From an uncultured Atopobiaceae bacterium (GTDB lineage: Bacteria; Actinomycetota; Coriobacteriia; Coriobacteriales; Atopobiaceae), in the NCBI GenBank assembly GCA_944320385.1, contig CALUHH010000006.1, forward strand, positions 18,802 to 82,801: 64,000 nt of DNA, written 5' to 3'. Shown in pieces: positions 56,097-64,000 of the stretch. The first letter of the stretch is position 1. Every line of letters begins with the position of its first letter. The notes beneath the pieces were generated by a model, which was not told the DNA's origin, made no database searches, and saw only the letters and a list, made by a program, of their open reading frames with translations. Both the position numbers and the translations under genes were made by a program.

Positions 56097-56591
56097 TTAC
56101 TCCTCGCTCTCGGGAAGGCCGGCGATCTTGCGCCAGCGGCTCATCTGCGTCGACTCGTCGGCCCCGGCGGCCCCGGCGCTCGGCAGCCCCGTCGCGCCCG
56201 TCTGGGCGGGTGCGGCGGCCGAGAAGAGCCAGGGCTCCGCGGCCTTCAGCTTCTCGATGTCGTTGCCGTGGTCGGGCAGGAGCACGCGGGCGGCCTTGAC
56301 GTTGCGCGCGCCCGCGAGCTGGAGCTCGAAGCCGACGCGCTCCTCGTCGCCCCTGCGGCGCAGCTCGTCCATCTCGGCGCGCAGCCTCTCGGCGCCCTCG
56401 GCGGTCTTCGCGGCCTCCGCGATCTCGCCCTCCAGCTCCGCGATGCGGGCGTCGCGCTCCGCGAGCAGCGCCTCGTAGTCCGCGCCGGCGTCGCCATCGG
56501 CTACCTGCTGCGCCTGCGCCGCCTGCTCGCCGACGTCCTGCTTCGCCGCGCCCTCGTCGACCTTGCCCTCTTCGTCCTGCACGCCATCCAT
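56097..56591 (-). CDS. Phage scaffold protein (GP20-like)
   Basis: 164 residues. A charged N-terminus, a coiled coil (ALLAERDARIAELEGEIAEA, LRAEMDELRRRGDEERVGFE) and a C-terminal capsid-binding element MSRWRKIAGLPESEE match phage minor structural protein GP20/scaffold proteins that guide capsid assembly. It is the first gene of the phage module here. Portal and terminase, which should precede it, are absent, and an unrelated AT-rich locus starts about 120 bases away. Confidence 0.85.
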   Translation of the reverse strand: MDGVQDEEGKVDEGAAKQDVGEQAAQAQQVADGDAGADYEALLAERDARIAELEGEIAEAAKTAEGAERLRAEMDELRRRGDEERVGFELQLAGARNVKAARVLLPDHGNDIEKLKAAEPWLFSAAAPAQTGATGLPSAGAAGADESTQMSRWRKIAGLPESEE

Positions 56592-56711
56592 GCACCCGTC
56601 CTCTCGGTAAGGCGGGCATGAAAATAGCCCGCACCCAAACGATGGGTACAGGCTATTGGCGTGTCACAAGAAGAGATGATTTGCCTGATTAGCGTGTCTG
56701 ATGCTGGCTCG

Positions 56712-56939
56712 TCAGAAATCTATTTCACCGAGCTGGCTATCGATTTCATCACACCATCGATGAATCAATGTCTCGATCTCACAGCCTTCTTTATCCTTAT
56801 CGAATCGTGAGGAGCGCTGTACCCCTCGATACTCAAGGTATAAATACTCTTTCCAGTTCTCCATGTTGGTGTCCCATCTATATAATGCGGGAACGCCGTT
56901 ATGTTCGATGACAAAACTGGGTCTATCGTAATCAGCCAC
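56712..56939 (-). CDS. Small hypothetical protein downstream of the methyltransferase
   Basis: 75 residues from GTG 56939, preceded by GAGAGGGG, 16 bases after the methyltransferase stop. The product is rich in aromatic and charged residues (NMENWKEYLYLEYRGVQRSS) with no recognised motif. Low GC and shared strand tie it to the defence locus, not the prophage. Confidence 0.55.
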   Translation of the reverse strand: MADYDRPSFVIEHNGVPALYRWDTNMENWKEYLYLEYRGVQRSSRFDKDKEGCEIETLIHRWCDEIDSQLGEIDF

Positions 56940-56955
56940 GAACCGCCCCTCTCGG

Positions 56956-59900
56956 TTATTTGACTAGCATGGGACTTGCAACCAAATCAATTTGCTTCAT
57001 CAGCTCAATTGTCTTCTCAATCCAACCAACCATGCGGATGTAATGAGCCGTCGCTTCTTCGGCCAGAACAGTTCCCTTCCGATCCTTCAGATACTTCTCT
57101 AGCGGCTGGTATCCGCCCACCTGGAAAGACCACACTTCGTTAGGAATATTCGCAAAGTACTGGTACTTGTTGATGTAGACAGAATCCTTCTTGAAAACAA
57201 CCTTCTCAATAAGGTTGCTTCCGTCTGACAGTACAACAGGGGGACATGGCGTTACTTCCTCTCGCATCAGATGGAGAGAAAGGAGCTGATTGCCCAGATT
57301 GACCATCTTCCAAAAATAAGTGATATCCGTGGGATACGGAATTCGAGGAAACTCGAGTTTAAGGAAGTCCTTGTAGCGAGTCCTATAGCATCTGGCATGA
57401 AGAACAGCGTAGATATAACTCATAAAGTTTTCTGCGTTATACCACTGCCTATCAGGGCTATCAAGTTCCTCTCGGAAAGTAAGTCCTAGCTTCTGAGAAA
57501 AGACCGAGAGAATCTTCTCATCTACATTTAGCACTCGCTCAAGACCGCTAAGCGTCTCGTGATAGAGGTAGAGCGGGAACAGACAACCCCCTCCACGGCG
57601 AAACACATTTAAGTCAACCGGACGTTCCGAGCAATATACGACGTTCCAATTGTTAATGTCAGAAGCCTGTCCCTGTCGACTAGTGATAATTCCAATATTC
57701 GGGTACAGCATATGCTTGAGAACCTTATAGACAGGATAAGCAAGAAAGCCTCGCACTTTATCAGTGTAGTAGGTCCATTTAAGGTCAAAAGGACGATACA
57801 GAACTTGACGAATAAACTCGTCTTTTATCCCATAGGTGATGATATTTGCCTTTGCGTAAGAAACCTTTTGATCGCGACTTTCTTTGGTAACACGATACTT
57901 ATTCCTCAGCTCATCTTCGGAGAAGCGTGAGAAATCCTCTAGCACCTCGATTAGATCAGACTGGTTATCGTGATACGCAATCGAATCGCGTTTCGAGCAG
58001 ATGCCTACTCCGTTATTTGGAAATGCTTCTTCGATGCTGAAGGCACTGCCCCACTCATCACTCAAACCAGCCTCTCTGCCTACGAAAAGATAGTCGTTGC
58101 TTCGAGGGATTACCTCCGTCCAATCGATGTCATCAAAAGCAGATGCTTCGAGGGTGTCATACTTATGCTCCCTCGTTCCATAAAGATCGGCGTGCCATAC
58201 ACGACATTTTTCTGATTTGCTTTCATGAGTTTTGACCGCAATAAGGATGCAGGTTCCCTGCTGAATATCAAAGACATTCTCATCTTTTGTGCCGTCAGGA
58301 CACACTTCACGCTTCTTAGTATTGCCATGTAGATCAAAAATATAAATTGAAGTAAAGGACTGAAGAAGGCGCCAGCGCATTCCACGAAACGTTGGGTTAT
58401 CGATGAAGCCGTGCGGATTAATAAATGCAAGAACGCCCTGCCTCGACCTATCAATAAAGCGCTGTGCATAGCGAATGAACTTAACATAGTCGTCGTTAAT
58501 CCATTTGGAATTCTGCTCTTCGAGCTTCTTCTTGCCGCCTGGCTCTACCTTGTAATCAGAAATCAACTCCTGAATCCATTGCCCATTGTTTGCGCTCTCG
58601 CCACTATAGGGCGGATTTCCAATGACGACATTAATCCCGCCGTTTTTCTTTGCGATGTTTGCCTCGATGGACTCTAGAGCTAGCGGATCATCGAAGAGAC
58701 TTCCCTGATAATCGGACTGGCCAGGTCGCTCCAGAGAGTTAGTTAAGTAAACATGGAGACGACCATCATCTCTAAAGTCGTATCCGGTATCTTTGAGAAC
58801 CATCGCGAGCTTCATGTGGGCGACTGCATAAGGTGCCATCATCAGCTCGAAAGCGTTAAGCCTCGGAAGCAGGTGTTTCGGAACGTATTCGTTCCATGCT
58901 TCCCGCATTTCCACAGCGTCAAGATGAGGATTTGCTTCTCTAAAGTTCTTATAGATTTGCAGAATGGTTTGTCTAATGAATGTGCCCGTGCCAGTTGCTG
59001 GGTCAAGTATCTGAACTGCGGGAACCTCTGCAGTATCGTCCACCAAGCGGAATGCGCCATCGAATTTCCGCTTGCTCTGTCGCTTAACCTTTATTGTCTT
59101 GGTTTGCTTAGAGGCAAGTCCATCCTCTAGTCCGAATTGCTCTTTAAGGATGTAATCAACAGATCTGACGATGAAGTTAACAACCGGTTGCGGGGTGTAA
59201 TAGACTCCGCGCTGTACTTTCTGGGTTTTGTCGTATGCGGTCAAAAACTCCTCGTAGAAGTGGATTACGGGGTCTTCCTTGCCGCCTCCTGTTTGGCGAT
59301 TAAAGTCAGTGATGATGGACTCGGTATCAGCATGCAGAAGCAGATCGGTCACATTGCTGATTTCGAGCTCGTCAAACGAAAGATGGCTGTTGTTCGTAGA
59401 CCCGAGGCATTCTTTCATGAGGCTTTTGAGAAACGGATTCGTATTGGGAATGCACTCAATCGCCTCGTCGGCACTGAAGTCACCCTGAGTGGAATCCATG
59501 CAACGCGCTGAGAAGAGCCCGTACACCACGGTCTGGGCGTACATGTCCGCAAACTGCTCTTCAGTCATGTCGTGGATGAGCGTGTCCTTAAACTTTTCAT
59601 AGAGTAGATGGACGTATCCGTTGACGGTCTCGACATTCATGACATCCAGCACTCTGTTGCGGATACTGCGCGCTTCATGTGCGAGCTGAATGGTCAATGT
59701 CGATGAATCGCGGATGGTTTGGCGGTACCCTGTTTCGAACGCGGATGCCCAGGCTGCCCCCCAGTTGTCGAGATTGGTTGCGTCCTTTGGCCAGGCAAGC
59801 TTCGCCAGTCTTTCGCCAAAGACCTTAAGCTGTGTAAAGTCTTCCCGCGCCGGAGCGCAGGAGATCATCTTGATTTGCGGGAGCCCCTTTCCCCTGTTTT

Positions 59901-60366
59901 CGAAGTGGGCGATGCCGATGGTTCGGTCTGCGCCCTCTCCCCATAGGCAGATAAAAAGGAGGTCTCCCTGCTTCCAGACGGCGTGCTCGGCCGCGTTCCG
60001 ACGCTTGGGGATCAGGCCCGAAAGAATTTTTCTAAGTGCGGTGACCTCTAGTCTCTTGCTGTCGAACTCTACGCAGAACACGCCCCAACGTTGATTGTCC
60101 ACAAGAGGCTGAAGCTGCCTCAGCGAGCGAATCTTCGCGAATGCCTCATCTTTAAGGCCTACATCCGCAGCGTCAAAGTCATAAGCGATATCCTCGACGC
60201 TGTCAAAGTCATCGAGATCGATCTCCCAACCGAGTGTTCCGGAAAAATACCTGATGAGGCCGTCAATCCCGTCAATGGAGCGAAGACCGGAATCATATTC
60301 TATGTAGCCATAGTCGTGTTTCGGCGACCACACTCGATCGTTATTGATGAAGCTTGCGTTGCCCAT
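56956..60366 (-). CDS. Large Eco57I/type ISP-like adenine DNA methyltransferase
   Basis: 1136 residues, with DNA more AT-rich than the rest of the window. N-terminal ~380 residues are of unknown fold (KSLMKECLGSTNNSHLS). RGVYYTPQPVVNFIVRSVDY (386-405) and motif I DPATGTGTF (about 455-463) bind SAM. NPPYSGE (584-590) is motif IV of N6-adenine methylases. The long C-terminal half (about 600-1100) fits a target-recognition region of type ISP/IIG enzymes. No nuclease motif is obvious, so cutting would come from the neighbouring PLD-helicase. Eleven bases separate it from the helicase stop. Confidence 0.85.
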   Translation of the reverse strand: MGNASFINNDRVWSPKHDYGYIEYDSGLRSIDGIDGLIRYFSGTLGWEIDLDDFDSVEDIAYDFDAADVGLKDEAFAKIRSLRQLQPLVDNQRWGVFCVEFDSKRLEVTALRKILSGLIPKRRNAAEHAVWKQGDLLFICLWGEGADRTIGIAHFENRGKGLPQIKMISCAPAREDFTQLKVFGERLAKLAWPKDATNLDNWGAAWASAFETGYRQTIRDSSTLTIQLAHEARSIRNRVLDVMNVETVNGYVHLLYEKFKDTLIHDMTEEQFADMYAQTVVYGLFSARCMDSTQGDFSADEAIECIPNTNPFLKSLMKECLGSTNNSHLSFDELEISNVTDLLLHADTESIITDFNRQTGGGKEDPVIHFYEEFLTAYDKTQKVQRGVYYTPQPVVNFIVRSVDYILKEQFGLEDGLASKQTKTIKVKRQSKRKFDGAFRLVDDTAEVPAVQILDPATGTGTFIRQTILQIYKNFREANPHLDAVEMREAWNEYVPKHLLPRLNAFELMMAPYAVAHMKLAMVLKDTGYDFRDDGRLHVYLTNSLERPGQSDYQGSLFDDPLALESIEANIAKKNGGINVVIGNPPYSGESANNGQWIQELISDYKVEPGGKKKLEEQNSKWINDDYVKFIRYAQRFIDRSRQGVLAFINPHGFIDNPTFRGMRWRLLQSFTSIYIFDLHGNTKKREVCPDGTKDENVFDIQQGTCILIAVKTHESKSEKCRVWHADLYGTREHKYDTLEASAFDDIDWTEVIPRSNDYLFVGREAGLSDEWGSAFSIEEAFPNNGVGICSKRDSIAYHDNQSDLIEVLEDFSRFSEDELRNKYRVTKESRDQKVSYAKANIITYGIKDEFIRQVLYRPFDLKWTYYTDKVRGFLAYPVYKVLKHMLYPNIGIITSRQGQASDINNWNVVYCSERPVDLNVFRRGGGCLFPLYLYHETLSGLERVLNVDEKILSVFSQKLGLTFREELDSPDRQWYNAENFMSYIYAVLHARCYRTRYKDFLKLEFPRIPYPTDITYFWKMVNLGNQLLSLHLMREEVTPCPPVVLSDGSNLIEKVVFKKDSVYINKYQYFANIPNEVWSFQVGGYQPLEKYLKDRKGTVLAEEATAHYIRMVGWIEKTIELMKQIDLVASPMLVK

Positions 60367-60377
60367 GCCTTCCTCCG

Positions 60378-63300
60378 TTAGGCGAGTTGCATCCAGGTCA
60401 CCAGACGGGGCTTAACCCCGACTGGAGCTTGAATTGCACGCATGTACGTTTTCTTGATGTGCGACTCGATGCGTCTGCGCGCGCCAGCGAAATCGCTTTC
60501 GGTGATGGCTAGGATTCTTTCCTCGTCGTGTTCACAGCGAATCTGCTGCCAAATGCCGTAGGTTGTCTCAATGACGCTGCCGCCATCGACGTCCGTCATA
60601 TACCAATGGTACATGCCGTCACCGTCGGTCCAGGAGCCGTCGCTGCGCTTAGTAGGCAGTTCGTAACAGAAGAAGAAGCCTGCCGAACCTGCCCTCTTCC
60701 CGCTGAACATCTTGCGCGGGAGGTTCGTTACCCCTTCCTCATAGCCGGGATTCTCCGTCATGAGCTGCTGATAGGCGAGCGCCATCTCCTCATCACGAGA
60801 CGTCTCTCCCTCGTACTGGGCATTGAAGTCCCTGAGGGCCTCGTAGTCGTCATCCGGCGTGAGGAGCTTCTTGCCCTCGATGCCAAAGGTCTTGGAGATG
60901 CGGAGCGTCTTCTTCGACACGGTGCGATAGAGCGACAGAAGCTCTTCGAGCTCGGTCGGCGGCAGGAAATTCCAGTAGTAGGCGTTATGTCGGTCGTTGG
61001 CGAGTTCAGGGTGATCTGCGAGGAGGCGACGTTCGACCTCCGCGTTCCTTCGGCGATCCACGCGGCCGATGCGCTGCATCAGCTTGACGGGGTTCCAGTG
61101 GAGTTCGTAGTTGATAAGGCACGACGCGTCCTGAAGGTTCAGGCCCTCGGCAAGCACGTCGGTCGCAACAAGAATCCTTATCTCATTACCGACGTCTGCA
61201 GAGCACGTGTCGTTGTAGTACGGGGCAAACCGCTGGATGAGGTCGTGACGGTCCACCTTCGTAGAGCTGTCGATCTCGAAAAGCCCGTCGAAGCCCGCCT
61301 GCTGTAGCTGGCGATAGATGAAGCGTGCCGTGGACTTGTACTCCGAGAAGATGATGACCTTCTTGCCCTTAACACGCTCGTCTTCGTTGAGGATACGCTT
61401 GAGCTCGCGGATCTTGTCGTCCTTGTCGACGTCGATCTCCTGGATATCCTCGACGAACCTGGCGAGAACGACAAGGTCGTACAGGGTGTCATCGAGCATG
61501 GCACGGATGTCGAACTCCTCGACGGACAGATTGTCCTCGGTGTCCCACACATAGTCGGGCAGGCCGTCCTCCACCTCCTCGACGCTGCTTTCCATCGTTT
61601 CGGAGACGTATCGCTCGACGAACTCGATTACATCAGCATTGTCCGTGAGAAAGCGGTCTATGGTCTTCGTGCTGCCGTACTCGCGGTAATCCTGCAGAAA
61701 CTTGAGAAGGCGAATGAAGATCTTCGTGCTGGTCTCCTGGAATGCCGCAATCGAGCTCTCGAATCGCTTGAGGAGAAGCTGGCGGATCAGGTTGACGACC
61801 TGGGTTTGCCGTCCCATCTTCATTGCGTCGATCTTGCTTCGGTCGCCTCGGTAGTACTCTTCCTCGTAAGGTGAGTAGACGGGGAGAGCGAGAATGGGGA
61901 CGCTGCGGCCGGTTTGCTTGTCCTTTCGGTAGAAGGACTCAACGAAGTGGTCGATGAGTTCCCCGTAGGACGCCTTGAGAGAGTAGTTGGCAACCGTAGG
62001 CGGCTGCCTCACGGAGAAGAGCACATCCTCTTGCTCTGCGGCGAGTAGGCTCTTCTTGACATATGCTCGGCTCCTCTGGACGACGAGCTGGTTTACCAGC
62101 TTGTCGTCCCTGAAGATCTCGTCGGTCGCCTCGGAAGAGTCGGATGCTTCGGCTCCCTCTGAGCTACCGAGTTGTGCCTCCATTTTCTTGAAGTGCCCCG
62201 AGAGGCTATGTATGCCAAGAGGGGCTGCAGCGAAGTAATCCTCCTGTCGATGCGTGAAGAGCTCGATAAGGTGCTGGAGGTCGAGAAAGCTGTTATTGAT
62301 GGGGGTCGCGGTCAGCATGAACATCTTCTTCCGCGGGCCTTGCCCCATCATGTCAAAGAGCTTGCGGTAGCGATTGGAGGAGCGATTCCGGAAGTGGTGC
62401 GCCTCGTCGATGATGACGACCTCACTGTGCTGGGCGATCTGCTCCATCAGGTTCAGGTTCTTCTCGAGCAGAAGATCTGTGTGATTGATGATCTTGAACG
62501 GGAAGAACCCCTCGAGAATCTCGGGCATCAGCTTCTTAATCGTAGTCTCCCACACCGACACCCTGGCGGAAGCCGGGACGATGAGGACCACATTCCTGCG
62601 CTCTTTCTTGACGTATCGCTCAATCAGCATCATGCCGACATAGGTCTTTCCGAGACCCACGCCGTCGCAGAGAAAGGCTCCGGAGTACTTTTCGGCAATC
62701 TCGACTAGGCTGTTGTAGCCGTCTCGCTGATACTGGGAGAGGCCTCGATACACGACGGACTCGTGGTTCTCCCATTCCGTCACGGTCTCTTCTCCGCCTT
62801 TAAAGAGCTCGTACATCGAACGAAGGTAGACCTCGTAAGGGTTGAAATCCCTGCAGCGACTCTCGATGACTTTGAGCGTCGCGTCGGTAATGTCTGTCCC
62901 CTGTTCCCAATGCTCCTCGAACCAATCCTGAAGCTGATCTATATCATCGCGAACCTGCACGTTAAGTTCGATGTTTTGTGTGAGGCCCGCTTTGGTGAAG
63001 TTGCTCGAACCTACGAGAGCGTAACCAACCGGGACGTTCATGGCCTGGATGAACTGCCTGCGATATTCGTCCCTGAAGTAGGTGATATATGCCTTTGCGT
63101 GGAACTTGCTCTTGTCGAATACCCTGCACTCGATCTTTCCAGACTTCAACGCATCGACAATTGCCGGCACGCCGACGAGGAAGTCGTTGCGTTCCTGCTC
63201 AGCATCGATGCTGTCCCTTAGGTTGCGGAGCAGGGCGTCGACAGCCTCTTCGATCACGCTCCTGGTACGTTTCGTCACCTCATCGCCCAGAATGATGCGA

Positions 63301-63470
63301 ACCTTGTCGAGCTTCTGCCAATCCGAATCGAGAGAGAGAAGTGACCCTATCTCGAAGTATCCGGTCGCTATGTCCATCTGCTTGGAGACAGAGCACCATT
63401 CCGACAGATAGGATCTAACGCTTCTCTCCTCGGCTGAGTTGTCAACGATATATAGGTCGTTGTGAGACAT
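60378..63470 (-). CDS. PLD nuclease-like and SF2/SNF2 helicase fusion
   Basis: 1030 residues. A phospholipase D-type domain comes first: KFHAKAYIT (H124-x-K126, without Asp at the canonical +5) and GSSNFTKAG (154-162). A superfamily 2 helicase follows: Walker A GVGLGKT (270-276), DEAHHF (355-360), LTATPINN (386-393), FSEYKSTARF, DVLAEGLNLQDASCLINYE and QRIGRVDRRR. This is the layout of helicase-nuclease subunits of restriction-like defence systems. It is first in the pair with the methyltransferase, which follows after 11 bases. Together they resemble a split type ISP or DISARM-like enzyme; no drmA/drmB or BREX genes are in view. Confidence 0.88.
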   Translation of the reverse strand: MSHNDLYIVDNSAEERSVRSYLSEWCSVSKQMDIATGYFEIGSLLSLDSDWQKLDKVRIILGDEVTKRTRSVIEEAVDALLRNLRDSIDAEQERNDFLVGVPAIVDALKSGKIECRVFDKSKFHAKAYITYFRDEYRRQFIQAMNVPVGYALVGSSNFTKAGLTQNIELNVQVRDDIDQLQDWFEEHWEQGTDITDATLKVIESRCRDFNPYEVYLRSMYELFKGGEETVTEWENHESVVYRGLSQYQRDGYNSLVEIAEKYSGAFLCDGVGLGKTYVGMMLIERYVKKERRNVVLIVPASARVSVWETTIKKLMPEILEGFFPFKIINHTDLLLEKNLNLMEQIAQHSEVVIIDEAHHFRNRSSNRYRKLFDMMGQGPRKKMFMLTATPINNSFLDLQHLIELFTHRQEDYFAAAPLGIHSLSGHFKKMEAQLGSSEGAEASDSSEATDEIFRDDKLVNQLVVQRSRAYVKKSLLAAEQEDVLFSVRQPPTVANYSLKASYGELIDHFVESFYRKDKQTGRSVPILALPVYSPYEEEYYRGDRSKIDAMKMGRQTQVVNLIRQLLLKRFESSIAAFQETSTKIFIRLLKFLQDYREYGSTKTIDRFLTDNADVIEFVERYVSETMESSVEEVEDGLPDYVWDTEDNLSVEEFDIRAMLDDTLYDLVVLARFVEDIQEIDVDKDDKIRELKRILNEDERVKGKKVIIFSEYKSTARFIYRQLQQAGFDGLFEIDSSTKVDRHDLIQRFAPYYNDTCSADVGNEIRILVATDVLAEGLNLQDASCLINYELHWNPVKLMQRIGRVDRRRNAEVERRLLADHPELANDRHNAYYWNFLPPTELEELLSLYRTVSKKTLRISKTFGIEGKKLLTPDDDYEALRDFNAQYEGETSRDEEMALAYQQLMTENPGYEEGVTNLPRKMFSGKRAGSAGFFFCYELPTKRSDGSWTDGDGMYHWYMTDVDGGSVIETTYGIWQQIRCEHDEERILAITESDFAGARRRIESHIKKTYMRAIQAPVGVKPRLVTWMQLA

Positions 63471-63475
63471 TCAAA

Positions 63476-63646
63476 TCACCTTTTGATCAATGGACTGTTC
63501 GTGAGGAAGCTCGCGTCATCGATGGGGTAACCGTCGCTCAATGCGGTGCTTTGACCAAAAGAAGCTGACAGGACGGTACCGCCCGCCAAGGTGCCCTCAG
63601 CGTAGGGATCAGTTAAATAGAACATGGAGCGGTAACGGTTCGGCAC
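63476..63646 (-). CDS. Small ORF leading the defence operon
   Basis: 56 residues from GTG 63646, which has GAGGAG seven bases upstream; an ATG nine codons earlier has none. The product (NRYRSMFYLTDPYAEGTLAG, FGQSTALSDGYPIDDASFLT) is uncharacterised. It ends five bases before the helicase ATG and holds the helicase ribosome-binding site in its last codons, so it may couple translation. Confidence 0.5.
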   Translation of the reverse strand: MPNRYRSMFYLTDPYAEGTLAGGTVLSASFGQSTALSDGYPIDDASFLTNSPLIKR

Positions 63647-63914
63647 AGCATTCTCCTCGAATAAACAGAACATGAGCTAAACGTAATTGTACAGCCACAA
63701 TTCTGAAGCTAGGAGAGCCGAAATTCGTCGACACGCAGTAAGACCGTCACAGCCACTCGGTGAAGTGCCCTATTTCACGGAAAAGGCGCCAGCACTCACA
63801 AAATGCTCCAAAAGAGTGATCTACTGCCGGTTTATCGCAAACCCAAGTCCGAAGGAGCTAGCTATCTAGAAACATGTTCCGACTGGAAGGAGGCCGTGCC
63901 GGAGAAATCGGAAT
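63647..63914. other. Upstream region of the defence operon, no gene seen
   Basis: AT-rich at its left part. On the minus strand it should contain the operon promoter (a TACAAT at about 63693 is one -10 candidate with no good -35). Short open frames here have no ribosome-binding site or recognisable product. Confidence 0.4.
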
Positions 63915-64000
63915 AGAAGAACGAGAAGAACGAGAAGAACGAGAAGAACGAGAAGAACGAGAAGAACGAGAAGAACGAGAAGAACGAGAAGAACGAGAAG
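63915..64000. repeat. Tandem array of a 9-bp unit, AGAAGAACG
   Basis: At least nine and a half perfect copies of AGAAGAACG (equivalently GAGAAGAAC) without interruption, running off the window edge. The unit is identical to the core of the dispersed intergenic motif. If translated it would encode repeats of a three-residue peptide, but no start is present here. Confidence 0.95.

Noticed and set aside
63687..63869. Sixty-codon plus-strand frame near the right end
   Set aside because: No ribosome-binding site, no motif, and it lies in the likely promoter region of the defence operon.
63915..64000. CRISPR array
   Set aside because: The unit is 9 bp with no spacers; it is a simple tandem repeat.

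Overview
The window is GC-rich chromosomal DNA from a Gram-positive actinobacterium. It looks most like a member of Coriobacteriia (Atopobiaceae/Olsenella-type). The reasons are the codon usage, the ribosomal operon order, the S14 type Z and zinc-ribbon L36 proteins, the LCP and lipobox-bearing envelope proteins and the glycyl radical enzyme of an anaerobe. The genus is an inference from composition and gene content, not from a database match.

Region 1 (1-24973) is the core translation block. It starts inside rpsL and runs rpsL-rpsG-fusA-rpsJ, with no tuf and a terminator after rpsJ. A cassette then interrupts the usual str/S10 continuity: a lipoprotein, a ThrH-type phosphatase and a histidine phosphatase. 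An intergenic array of 41-bp-phased repeats and a promoter precede rplC. The block continues rplC-D-W-B, rpsS, rplV, rpsC, rplP, rpmC, rpsQ, rplN, rplX. Between rplX and rplE lies about 2.5 kb of foreign-looking DNA holding palindromic repeats and a frameshifted surface-protein pseudogene. The operon then resumes as rplE-rpsZ-rpsH-rplF-rplR-rpsE-rpmD-rplO-secY-adk-map-infA-rpmJ-rpsM-rpsK-rpsD-rpoA-rplQ and ends in a strong terminator.

Region 2 (24974-45480) is housekeeping and envelope. It holds a fused ECF ATPase with its EcfT partner, truA, a putative manganese transporter, a degenerate LCP-like protein and three family 2 glycosyltransferases. It also holds a glycyl radical enzyme with its activase, a ferredoxin-like multi-cluster protein upstream of ychF, an LCP protein, guaA, a secreted nuclease and a lipoprotein. 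Several intergenic gaps carry long perfect inverted repeats (REP/BIME-like). A short motif, close to GGCGAGAAGAACG, recurs in intergenic DNA.

Region 3 (about 45540-56650) is a siphovirus-like prophage segment, read right to left. It has scaffold, major capsid, head-completion proteins, Dit, Tal-like protein, a collagen-like baseplate/tail fibre and a BspA-repeat tail tip protein. An inserted divergent regulator/membrane-protein pair follows, then the lysis genes. Terminase, portal, major tail protein and tape measure are not present, so this is probably a defective remnant.

Region 4 (about 56640-63670) is AT-richer and looks horizontally acquired. It carries a large adenine-methyltransferase-like protein and a PLD-SF2 helicase, flanked by two small ORFs, all on the minus strand. 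I read it as a restriction-like anti-phage system. The window ends inside a tandem array of a 9-bp unit that matches the dispersed intergenic motif.
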